From: Bacteroidota bacterium
GTDB lineage: Bacteria > Bacteroidota > Bacteroidia > Bacteroidales > B18-G4
DNA: 15,118 nucleotides
Reading direction: 5' to 3'
Assembly: GCA_030635045.1 (NCBI GenBank)
Contig: DAOVZP010000006.1
Span: forward strand, 1-15,118
The stretch's first letter is position 1, and every line of letters starts with the position of its first letter. This document shows, piece by piece, positions 1-8,000 of this stretch. Below the pieces are notes generated by a model. The model was not told the DNA's origin and searched no databases. It worked only from the letters and a program-made list of their open reading frames with translations. Position numbers and translations under genes: made by a program.

Positions 1-622
1 CGGCCTTTTTCACATAGCTGTCTTTGATGGTAAGGTCGAAGATGGGGTCAGGAGATACCCTTAATTGTGAATCATTAATTTCCTGAGTTGAAGTTACTTT
101 GATCGTAGCAGATCTTTGTTCCGCCCGGTCGAGAGAAGAGTAAGAAGAATATCCATAAGCAATGTCTCCCTGCCCGGGTTCCGGATCATAAACGGGATCA
201 GTAAAAATAGCTTTGCTATCATCTGCCGGGGGAAGAGTCTCCTGATCAATGGATGATCCTAAGGAAGAATTTGTATTTGATGAAGTAATTGCCGGTTCAT
301 TGGCAGGTACTTCTGTATTTGTATTAGCAATTAGAAGAATATCAGAATCTTCTGTTTCTGGTGAAACAGGCAGGGTGCTTTCTATTTGAGGTTGGCCGGA
401 TATAGCAAGTTGCTCCGGGGCTTGCCTTAGGCTTCCGTGCATAAGGAATACAAATGCACCGATCACGATCCCTGAGATAAGGAACATAAAGGTCCCTCTT
501 CCTCCCGGGGAAGGAATATAGGTGGCAAGCGATTCCCAGGTCCCGGCCGAGGGTTCGATCTTATGCCCGGCGAGGGACTCCCCAAAGAGCTTGTCAATAC
601 TATGTTTTCGTTCTTTTTTCAT
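1..622 (-). CDS. Partial membrane-anchored sigma-factor-linked protein (probable anti-sigma/beta-barrel protein), C-terminus outside window
   Basis: The frame is open from an ATG at 622-620 to the left edge, about 207 residues, so the C-terminus is missing. Residues 1-43 are charged and presumably cytoplasmic, with the motif DKLF at 10-13 and P24...WE at 29-30. Residues about 44-61 are a single hydrophobic helix. The rest is a Ser/Thr/Asn/Pro-rich stretch typical of a periplasmic linker. The start overlaps the stop of the upstream sigma gene as ATGA, so translation is probably coupled. The N-terminal motif, helix position and gene order match the complete protein at 2966-4279, so I infer that a C-terminal outer-membrane beta-barrel lies beyond the edge. 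The role as a regulator of the adjacent sigma factor is inferred from gene order; I see no classical FecR or zinc anti-sigma domain. Confidence 0.75.
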   Translation of the reverse strand, partial: MKKERKHSIDKLFGESLAGHKIEPSAGTWESLATYIPSPGGRGTFMFLISGIVIGAFVFLMHGSLRQAPEQLAISGQPQIESTLPVSPETEDSDILLIANTNTEVPANEPAITSSNTNSSLGSSIDQETLPPADDSKAIFTDPVYDPEPGQGDIAYGYSSYSSLDRAEQRSATIKVTSTQEINDSQLRVSPDPIFDLTIKDSYVKKA

Positions 623-1197
623 TTCGAACGGATATTGGGTTGCAGTTTATAGGTCTGTTGCAGTTTTTTTTGTAGCCGGCGCCTTGCCTTGGCCAATTGT
701 GATTTTGATGTGTTCACCGAAATGCCGAGCTCATGTGCGATCTCTTTGTGCGAAAAGTCTTCAAAAACAAACATGTTAAACACAAATCGATACCCATCTG
801 GCAGATCCTGTATCAGGCTCAACAACTCAGACCTTGGAGGCGCATTGCTATATACTCCTTCATCCTCATCACCGCTTGTCATTTCTCCTATTTCTTCCAC
901 ATCCGACTGGAAATAGTGCTTCAGGTTTGCATGATAATGGCTCAGTGAAGTATTGATCATGATACGTTTGATCCAGCCTTCGAAAGAGCCGTCCCCCCTA
1001 AACTTGCATACATTGGCGAAAACTTTAATAAAGCCTTCGTGAAGTACATCCTCAGCCTCTTCTTTCCGTTTGCAGTAGCGCATACAAATACCAAGCATAG
1101 TTGGTGCATACTTCTTATACAACAAACCGAAAGCCTGTCTTTCTCCTGATCTGCAGCCTTCTAATATTTCCTGGTCTGGAACCATCAAAAAACCCAA
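619..1197 (-). CDS. ECF-family RNA polymerase sigma factor (sigma-70 family)
   Basis: A 192-residue protein of normal ECF size. Region sigma-2 spans about 22-90, with the core-binding and -10 recognition part carrying AEDVLHEGFIKVF (48-60) and GWIKRIMINT (74-83). A Asp/Glu-rich linker follows (about 98-115). Region sigma-4 spans about 122-180, with the helix-turn-helix at HKEIAHELGISVNTSKSQL (150-168) preceded by LPDGYR. It would direct core polymerase to a small set of promoters, normally held in check by a partner protein. The downstream gene starts within its stop codon. An in-frame ATG at residue 5 is an alternative start. It resembles the sigma factor at 4272-4811 closely: 37 of 65 residues are identical over region 2 in my hand alignment, so the two are paralogues. 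Confidence 0.93.
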   Translation of the reverse strand: MGFLMVPDQEILEGCRSGERQAFGLLYKKYAPTMLGICMRYCKRKEEAEDVLHEGFIKVFANVCKFRGDGSFEGWIKRIMINTSLSHYHANLKHYFQSDVEEIGEMTSGDEDEGVYSNAPPRSELLSLIQDLPDGYRFVFNMFVFEDFSHKEIAHELGISVNTSKSQLAKARRRLQKKLQQTYKLQPNIRSK

Positions 1198-1252
1198 CTG
1201 TTTTTAAGACTGTTTGCCATGATAAAGGTTGCCTGCCGGAATTGTTTACTTT

Positions 1253-1266
1253 CCTGTATGTACAGG
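1253..1266. promoter_or_regulatory. Perfect 14-bp dyad in the leader of the left sigma gene
   Basis: CCTGTA-TG-TACAGG is a perfect inverted repeat with a 2-bp centre, 56 bases upstream of the sigma start and just downstream of a putative -7 box. The spacer is too short for an RNA hairpin loop, so an operator for a dimeric protein is the likelier reading. No binding protein is identified. Confidence 0.35.
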
Positions 1267-1271
1267 CTTCG

Positions 1272-1279
1272 CAAAATTA
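1272..1279 (-). promoter_or_regulatory. Putative Bacteroidota -7 promoter box for the left sigma operon
   Basis: On the minus strand this reads TAATTTTG, an exact match to the Bacteroidota primary-sigma -7 consensus TAnnTTTG. Transcription would start roughly 65-70 bases upstream of the ATG at 1197. I see no good TTTG -33 element: the position where it should be is filled by the terminator hairpin of the neighbouring operon and its T-run. Confidence 0.35.
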
Positions 1280-1287
1280 CTAATAAT

Positions 1288-1325
1288 AAAAAAGGCATCC
1301 CGAGAAATACTGCGGGATGCCTTTT
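1288..1325. terminator. Bidirectional intrinsic terminator after the right sigma cassette
   Basis: A perfect 9-bp stem, GGCATCCCG (1294-1302) and CGGGATGCC (1313-1321), with a 10-base loop. On the minus strand the stem is followed by six T (A-run at 1288-1293), and on the plus strand by four T. It lies 18 bases past the stop of the PKD-domain gene, so it most likely ends the operon that starts at the sigma gene at 4811. Confidence 0.88.
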
Positions 1326-1343
1326 CTCATGAGTGTACAGCCT

Positions 1344-2966
1344 CTAATTAACTTTTATAAAAGACTTAATATGTTTCTCATTTCCAAACAATACCATCAC
1401 TTTGTACATGCCGGAAGAAAGGTTCGCGGTATTCAATTGTACCAAGCTTTCACCTGTATTGTAATGGCTATTGCTCTTATCAACTACCTGTCCGCCCTGA
1501 TTAAGGATAAATATCTGCACATTTCCGGCTTCAAGCAGGTTAAACTTAAAGTTGACATAATTGCGGGCCGGGTTGGGATAGGGATCGCCCAATCCTGTAA
1601 GTTTATTATTTAGCTCATCTCCAATGCCGTAATATATATCCTCATCGTAAACGATAATATTAATATCCTCAATTGCCGGATGGCCTTCCGACAGTGTAAT
1701 AGTTGTAGGGTAAGTGTACTTGCCCGGGACGTCAGCCATAACCTTATAGGTTCCATATGCCAGGCCGGAGAACTCAAAAATGCCATTTTTATCGGACTTA
1801 ATATAAGTGAGGCAATTATCATTTTCGTTAAATAAAATGATCTCGATATCCTCCATAAGGGTATTTTTCCCGTCCAGGGTAACCACGCCGTCAATAAGAC
1901 CGCCACCGGCACTATAGCTATGGTTAGGTACCATACTAATGTCGTAATCCCATGCGGCAGCACTCAGTTTGATGGTTTCGGCCTTTGTCCAGAGGAGGGC
2001 ATTCCCAAAATATGTGGGGAGATAATCTCCGGCATGGACCGAACTGGCGGACGGAAAAGTCTTAACCTTATAGTCCCCTTCAATCAACTGGTAAAAGATA
2101 TAACATCCAAGAGTGTCAAATTCTGTTGTGTCGATAGGGATGAATTCATCTTCTTCGATCTTATAAAGGAAGGCAGTTCCTATGTCCACCGGGAAATAAC
2201 CGGCAAATGCTTGCCCGCCAAAATTAAAGTATTCCTTCATCCCGACCTTGATCTTTTTGGTGATCATGCTGAGTACGATTTCACAGCTCAGGTTCTCGGT
2301 AGAAACTGTAAGGGATACATCATATACCCCGGGCCCTTCATATACATGGTTCGGGTTTTGTTCCATGGAGGTGCCCCCGTCACCAAAGGTCCAGTGCCAG
2401 TAAACGATTCCTGCTCCGGTCGACTCATCAAAAAAGTTATAGCTGAGGCCGTTAAAATTAATAGTATCCTTTGCAGGAGTGAAATTTGCCTGGAAATCGC
2501 TCACCAGTCCGGGGTCAAATACTTCTAATACCATATTTGCATGGTAGGTTGACTCCCATTGAAACCTGTAAAACTCTTCTTTCTCGTATTTGATGCCATT
2601 TACATCATATGCATAAATAAGCAATGAGCCTTTTTCTGAGCCTGTGCTGATAGTGTCGTAGAAAAATCCTTGTATATCTGTGTATTTGATATGATAATAG
2701 CTCATCCCCCCGCCGGATGTGGTATTTATCTGTATATACACTTCCTGGCCTGCAATAGGTCCCCCGTTTTCAGTATTGACGATCTGCCCGGAGAGGTATA
2801 AATTGTTCTCATTATTCTGGGTTTGGGCAAAAGTTGTAGTTATCGATATGATAAACAGCATCATCAGGGGCAATAGCATCCGCTTGAGCAGCAATTTTCG
2901 CCGGCATCGGGCTTGCCTGTAATGCAATCGTAGGCGGGGGTAATAATGTCGCATAGCCAGGTTCAT
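1344..2966 (-). CDS. Secreted PKD-domain protein with type IX secretion sorting domain
   Basis: A 540-residue exported protein. The N-terminus is long and basic, then a hydrophobic signal core (31-46) ends at FAQ, with likely cleavage after Ala47. An immunoglobulin-like/carboxypeptidase-regulatory-like fold probably spans 56-150. A clear PKD domain spans about 155-242, with HWTFGDG (191-197) and the later VYDVSLTV strand. A region of unknown fold covers 245-350. A second carboxypeptidase-regulatory-like repeat (about 356-440) contains the SDKNGIFEFSGLAYGTYKV signature. A T9SS type A sorting domain (459-540) begins near YPNPA and ends in a GMYKV-containing strand, so the protein should cross the outer membrane and be anchored or released at the surface. 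The start overlaps the stop of the barrel gene as TAATG. Met30 (2879) would give a more usual signal peptide, but the overlap favours Met1. No enzymatic domain is visible. Confidence 0.88.
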   Translation of the reverse strand: MNLAMRHYYPRLRLHYRQARCRRKLLLKRMLLPLMMLFIISITTTFAQTQNNENNLYLSGQIVNTENGGPIAGQEVYIQINTTSGGGMSYYHIKYTDIQGFFYDTISTGSEKGSLLIYAYDVNGIKYEKEEFYRFQWESTYHANMVLEVFDPGLVSDFQANFTPAKDTINFNGLSYNFFDESTGAGIVYWHWTFGDGGTSMEQNPNHVYEGPGVYDVSLTVSTENLSCEIVLSMITKKIKVGMKEYFNFGGQAFAGYFPVDIGTAFLYKIEEDEFIPIDTTEFDTLGCYIFYQLIEGDYKVKTFPSASSVHAGDYLPTYFGNALLWTKAETIKLSAAAWDYDISMVPNHSYSAGGGLIDGVVTLDGKNTLMEDIEIILFNENDNCLTYIKSDKNGIFEFSGLAYGTYKVMADVPGKYTYPTTITLSEGHPAIEDINIIVYDEDIYYGIGDELNNKLTGLGDPYPNPARNYVNFKFNLLEAGNVQIFILNQGGQVVDKSNSHYNTGESLVQLNTANLSSGMYKVMVLFGNEKHIKSFIKVN

Positions 2967-4279
2967 TAAAAGTTAAATAATAGTCCGGTCCTCAGTCCAA
3001 AGGAATAAGGATGACGGGTAGTTATATACTTGCGTTCGTATTGTGAGTTCAAATAATATTTGAATGTAGGTTCGATGGCAATTCCGACTTTCCGTGACAG
3101 CTGATATGTTAATCCTGCACTAAAGGCCAGTTGCCAGCTTGCATTTACGCGTGTCGGCATCTTCTGATCGATATTGACGATCCTGTCATTGCCGGCATCC
3201 GGTTTTGGGATATTTTCGTTCACCAGGATAGATAAAATAGGCCCACCCTTAATAAACCATCCAAAACGATTCACCTCTTTATGGAAACCAATATATACCG
3301 GGACCTGCAGATAGGTGTAGCGGTTCTTGGTTTGCTCTATCTTGTATTTATCGATAGAATCATAAACACTAACAATGTTTGTATGATAGACAGGAACTAT
3401 TGTTCCTCCTTCTGTGGTGTCGAAAGTTACATTGTACACGTCGTCGTAAGTTCCCAGGAATTTCTCATAGTCGATAGCATACTTCCCGTCGTCGGAAGAG
3501 AAAGACAGGCCGAGGCCGGATTCAATGAAGAATTCGTTTTTCTTCCACTTCCCTGTGACCTCAAAAGTATAACTGCGTTGGTTCGGGATAGAGTCTTCGG
3601 GATAAAGTACCACTTCAGGTGTAAAAAAGACGCCCAGTTGCCATGATGCTCTGCGGTTATACTGACGCTCCCCGTCGTTAACACCGGCATATTTCGGATT
3701 TAGCTTGCTGTCGCGTACCTGTATGTTTTGCGAGTTAATGGCCAGCATAGATGTATGCAGGGAATAAGATCGCCTTGATCTGAGCCTGGCCAGCCGCGCT
3801 TCTTCAGAAAATGCACTGCCAAAGGTTTCTTCAACGTAATAATCGTGCAGGCTGTTATGGGGTACATTTTCAGGTTGAACAGCGGATTCTGTTTTTTCAG
3901 GCTTGCTCATTGTTCCTGAGGATCCGGGTACAGGTTTTGCTTCCGGTGCATGTCTTTGTTTGTTTTCGATTATTGCAGCAGGCCAGGCCATTTCAGGGCT
4001 TGCAGGTGGAGCATATTCAATGAGCATGGCTGTTTGGCCATCAATTGTAATATTGTTGAGGGTGGCGCTGGGAGAATCTTTGATAATGCTGAATCCAAGC
4101 AGGCCGGAGATCAACACCAGGGCAGCCAGAACAGCAAGGTTGACCGGATTTATACCGCCACCACCCTTGCCATGAAGTTCAGCATGGACATTTTCCCATA
4201 CCGAGGCAGGTGGTTTCGCTTCAAAACCTGAAAACTTGTTTTGAAAAAGCTTATCCAGATATTTGTTTTCTTCAGTCAC
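2966..4279 (-). CDS. Membrane-spanning protein: cytoplasmic N-terminus, one TM helix, periplasmic linker and C-terminal PorT-like outer-membrane beta-barrel; probable sigma regulator
   Basis: A 437-residue protein with an unusual composite topology. Residues 1-42 are hydrophilic and carry DKLF (9-12), PP at 23-24 and VWENV (27-31), ending in a glycine-rich turn. Residues about 45-66 form one strongly hydrophobic helix. Residues 67-205 are a Pro/Ser/Glu-rich linker. Residues about 211-437 alternate hydrophobic and polar residues in strands such as WQLGVFFTPEVVLY, FFIESGLGLSF and FGWFIKGGPILSIL. The protein ends in GLRTGLLFNF with a terminal Phe, as in the outer-membrane barrel signal. The barrel resembles the PorT/OMP_b-brl_2 type. 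There is no cleavable signal peptide. The start is GTG, overlapping the sigma stop by 8 bases (GTGACTGA), and there is no better ATG nearby. The N-terminal part matches that of the protein at 1-622. A role as an envelope-spanning anti-sigma factor is inference from order and topology. Confidence 0.82.
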   Translation of the reverse strand: MTEENKYLDKLFQNKFSGFEAKPPASVWENVHAELHGKGGGGINPVNLAVLAALVLISGLLGFSIIKDSPSATLNNITIDGQTAMLIEYAPPASPEMAWPAAIIENKQRHAPEAKPVPGSSGTMSKPEKTESAVQPENVPHNSLHDYYVEETFGSAFSEEARLARLRSRRSYSLHTSMLAINSQNIQVRDSKLNPKYAGVNDGERQYNRRASWQLGVFFTPEVVLYPEDSIPNQRSYTFEVTGKWKKNEFFIESGLGLSFSSDDGKYAIDYEKFLGTYDDVYNVTFDTTEGGTIVPVYHTNIVSVYDSIDKYKIEQTKNRYTYLQVPVYIGFHKEVNRFGWFIKGGPILSILVNENIPKPDAGNDRIVNIDQKMPTRVNASWQLAFSAGLTYQLSRKVGIAIEPTFKYYLNSQYERKYITTRHPYSFGLRTGLLFNF

Positions 4280-4811
4280 CTTTTACTTTCCATTTTAGTT
4301 TTTCCTGAAGAACGCCCCTGGCCCGTGATAATTGGGACTTTGAGGTGTTTTCAGAAATATGCAGCATCTTGCCGATCTCCTTATGTGTATATCCTTCAAT
4401 TACATTAAGGTTGAAAACCATGCGGTATCCATCCGGGAGTTCATGGATCAATACCAGTAACTCTTTGGCGGACAGTTTGTCAATAGCGCTTTCTTCCTCG
4501 TTGTTGATAGGCTCAGTATGATCAAGGCTAACATCTTTCTGGTATTTGATCTTTTTCTTATAGAAATTAATGGCCGTATTAACCATTGTTCTGCGGATCC
4601 AGCCTTCCAGCGATCCTTCGTTCCTATAATCCTTCAAATACCTGAAAACCTTGATAAAGCCTTCCTGCAAAACGTCCTCTGCTTCCATCTGGTTCTTTGC
4701 GTAACGCAGACAAATGCCGAACATTTTGGGCGCAAACTGCCTGTATAACTCCCCCTGTGATTTAGAGTCATTATTAAGACACCTTTCTATGAAGTCCTCA
4801 TCAAAATGCAT
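4272..4811 (-). CDS. ECF-family RNA polymerase sigma factor (sigma-70 family)
   Basis: A 179-residue protein. Region sigma-2 spans about 18-85, with AEDVLQEGFIKVF (44-56) and GWIRRTMVNT (70-79). A short acidic linker follows (93-112). Region sigma-4 spans about 115-172, with LPDGYR and the helix-turn-helix HKEIGKMLHISENTSKSQL (143-161). The frame extends upstream to a GTG at 4832, but those residues (LCLLCF) are unlike sigma N-termini, so I chose the ATG at 4811. It is the first gene of a three-gene operon with the barrel protein and the PKD/T9SS protein, and is a paralogue of the sigma factor at 619-1197. ECF sigma factors in this arrangement commonly control their own operon; that is not shown by the sequence here. 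Confidence 0.93.
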   Translation of the reverse strand: MHFDEDFIERCLNNDSKSQGELYRQFAPKMFGICLRYAKNQMEAEDVLQEGFIKVFRYLKDYRNEGSLEGWIRRTMVNTAINFYKKKIKYQKDVSLDHTEPINNEEESAIDKLSAKELLVLIHELPDGYRMVFNLNVIEGYTHKEIGKMLHISENTSKSQLSRARGVLQEKLKWKVKGD

Positions 4812-5096
4812 AAAACACAATAAGCACAACACTTTTAATGTTGGCTAAAATAATGTTAAAACCCTGACCCTGACACATATAAGTGTCGGACAGATACAAT
4901 TTATCAAAGTAAAGTTAAGGAAATATTTACTCGATAGGCATTAAAAACCGGATTTTTTAGTTTTAACATCGCGCGCTTATGTCTATGCATTAAAGTTCTC
5001 CACCTATGTAAAAGAACAATATTACATTACACCCCGTAGACAAAAGTTTTACGAAAAGGGTTGCATGAGCATGGTATTCAGGCTTGTTAACAGCGC
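4812..5096. other. Intergenic region upstream of the right sigma operon
   Basis: These 285 bases separate the 3' end of the RND pump gene from the sigma start. They contain no credible ORF. They should hold the sigma operon promoter, but I find no exact TAnnTTTG; the nearest is TTACTTTG on the minus strand around 4905-4912. A CCCTGA direct repeat (4862-4873) abuts a dyad at 4872-4887. I see no strong intrinsic terminator for the pump operon. Confidence 0.6.
4872..4887. promoter_or_regulatory. Dyad upstream of the right sigma gene, possible operator
   Basis: GACAC-A-TATA-A-GTGTC is symmetric at 14 of 16 positions and lies about 61 bases upstream of the sigma ATG, next to two tandem CCCTGA units. 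It could be a protein-binding site near the promoter. No motif match is claimed. Confidence 0.3.
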
Positions 5097-8000
5097 CTAT
5101 TGTGCTTTATTCCGTGGCGTCGACATTTTGATTTTAACAAGGTAAAGCACATAGTACATGGATGGTACGATAACAAGCGTGAGGAAGGTGGCAAATGACA
5201 ATCCAAAAATGATCGTCCAGGATATAGGCCCCCAGAAAGCAACATTGTCGCCACCAAAGTAGATATTTGCATCCAGCGTCGATAAAAATGAAGCAAAATC
5301 AATATTGAGCCCGATGGCCAGAGGCAATAAGCCAAGGATAGTGGTAATGGCCGTCAGCAATACCGGGCGCAACCTTGTTTTACCTGCCTGTTTTATACAT
5401 TGAACCGAATCCGGGACAGTTAGCACGGCATCGGCAGCTATTCCAAGTTCTTTACGCCTGCGATGCTTAAGCAAGTCGATATAATCGATAAGTACAATTG
5501 CATTGTTCACCACCACACCTGCCAGGGAAACAATCCCGATGCCTGTCATGATCACCACGAAATCCATCCCGCTGATCATCAACCCCAGCAAAACGCCGAT
5601 GGTACTGAAGATCACACTGAAAATGATGATTACAGGCTTCACAATGGAGTTAAATTGTGATACCAGTATGATAGTGATCAGGGCAATCGCGATAAACAAA
5701 GCATTGACGAGAAAAGCCATGGATTCTTCCTGCTCTTCCTGTTCACCGGTAAACTTATAATTATAGCCGGGAGGCAAATCGAAGTATACCATCTGGGCCT
5801 TAAGTTGTTCATTGATCTTGGTGGCATTATAACCTTCTACCACATTGGAATAGATGGTCACCGCCCTTTCCATATCCTTTCTTTTTACCGATCCGTATGT
5901 GGTGGTATAGCTGATATCAGCAACGGCAGATATTGGTACCTGCGTTATTTTTCCCGTTGAAGGGCTCCTGAAGGTGATCATCTGGTTCAGCAAGGCAGGA
6001 AGGTTATAGCGGTATTCCTCTTTCAGCCTTAACTGTATAGGATATTCCTCTTCGCCGACTTTAAACCCGGAAACTTCTTTTCCGAATAGGGCAGTACGTA
6101 TGGTGCTTGCTATCTGTGCTGTTGAAAGTCCGAAACGCCTGGCCTTATCGCGGTCGATATTGATAATGATCTCCGGCTTACCCAGGTCAAGGTCTATCTT
6201 CAGCCCCTCAATACCTTCAATATTGGCGGTATTCAAATATGTCTGAATGGTATCAGCGAGGTAGATCAACTGATTGAAATCCCTCCCCGTTATTTCAAGG
6301 TTGATAGGTTTTCCTGCCGGCGGGCCTTCATTTTGCTTTTCAATGGTCATTTCAACGCCCGGGTACCTGCCCAGAAGGCTCTTACTCAGGTGAACAAGTA
6401 TATCCCCTGTGTTTACACCCCCTCTTTCCTCAAAATCAATAAACGAAATGGTGATCAGGCCCCTGAACATTTTTTCTGACATGTCGCTGATATCGTCCTC
6501 CAGCCTGGCCCCGGCGCCCACGGTTGTGAGAACGGATTTTACGACTTCCCGGTCCGGCTCCAGGATGGCGAATACATCCTTTTCAAGAGTCTTCATGAAT
6601 TCATTGGTAGCAGTAATGTCGGTTCCGATAGGCAGGTCGGCCAGGACATTGATATACTTCGGATCACTGGAAGGGAAATTTACCACATTGGGGTTGCTGA
6701 CAATATACAGGTACATTGTAAGTACAAGCAAGACAGCTGTTCCTCCAATGAAATAATAGGGGTTTCCTTTTCTAAGTACAAAGCTTATCAGTTGAAGGTA
6801 GCCATTCTCGAGCCTGGCCAGGAATATATTCTGGAACCATCTGGCGGCCCGGTTCAAAAAATAAATATTCAGAATGCCGATGATGGCAAAAATTGCACAC
6901 AGGGTGCCCATGCTGTTAACACCTCCCAGGTAAAACAGTACCGACATCAGGGCAAGGATACCTGCAATAATGAGAAATCGCCTGATGTTCAGCTTTGGAT
7001 TCTGATCTCCCGCTTTGATGAAAGAGGATGAGATCACCGGTATGATCACTAATGCTACGAAAAGAGAAGACGTTAAAACGATGATCAGTGTCATTGGAAG
7101 GTACTTCATGAACTCCCCCATTATACTGTCCCAGAAAAGCAAGGGAAAGAATGCTGCCAGGGTGGTTGCCGTAGAGGTGATGATCGGAATTGCAATTTCT
7201 CCCACTGCCTGCCTGGCTGCATCGAGCTTACTGTACCCCCGGTTCACAAAACGGTAGATATTCTCAACTACCACAATGGCATTGTCGACAAGCATACCCA
7301 GGGCCAGGATGAGGGCAAAGAGCACGATCATATTGATCCTGGAGCCCTGAAGCCCAAGGATCATGAACGACAGGAACATGGACATGGGAATGGCAAATCC
7401 GACAAACAGGGAGTTCCTGGTTCCCAGGAAAAAGAATAACACCAGGATCACGAATATAACCCCCATGATCATGCTGTTCTCAAGGTTGCTGAGCTGGTCC
7501 CTTACCATCTCCGACTGGTCGTTGGTATAAACAATGTTCAGGTTGGGTGGAAGGGTCCTTGATTCAACAGCCTCGTTGATAATCTCAAATACCTGGTCGG
7601 TGGCAATAAGCAGGTTTTCTCCACTTTTCTTGATCACCTGGAGGGAAACCACGGGTTGCAGGTCCAGGCGTGTATAGCTCCTGGGTTCTTCAAAGCCATA
7701 TATGACCTCTGCAACATCACGCATATATACAATGTTGTGATTTTCCCACTTTACGATAATATCGCTGATCTCAGAAGGGTCGGTAAACTCACCGATGACC
7801 CTGATCGATCTCCGGCTGCTTCCAAGTTTGATCTCCCCGCCCGACATGGATATATTTTCATATGCGATGGCATTTTCAATATCGTCGAAACTGAGTTCAA
7901 AAACACTCAGTTTATGCATGTCTACATTGATCTGGACTTCCCGTTCGTTGATCCCCGTTATTTCGACTTTTGATATTTCCGGCACCCTTTCGATCTCGTC

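Noticed and set aside
1920..2528. A 202-codon open frame on the plus strand inside the PKD-domain gene
   Set aside because: It is antisense to a gene with clear PKD and sorting domains, has no recognisable domain, and its composition fits a shadow frame.
4812..4832. N-terminal extension of the right sigma factor to a GTG at 4832
   Set aside because: The added residues are Cys/Leu-rich and unlike ECF sigma N-termini; the ATG at 4811 aligns with the paralogue.
5040..5096. Terminator for the efflux operon
   Set aside because: I found no stem followed by a T-run on the minus strand in this stretch.
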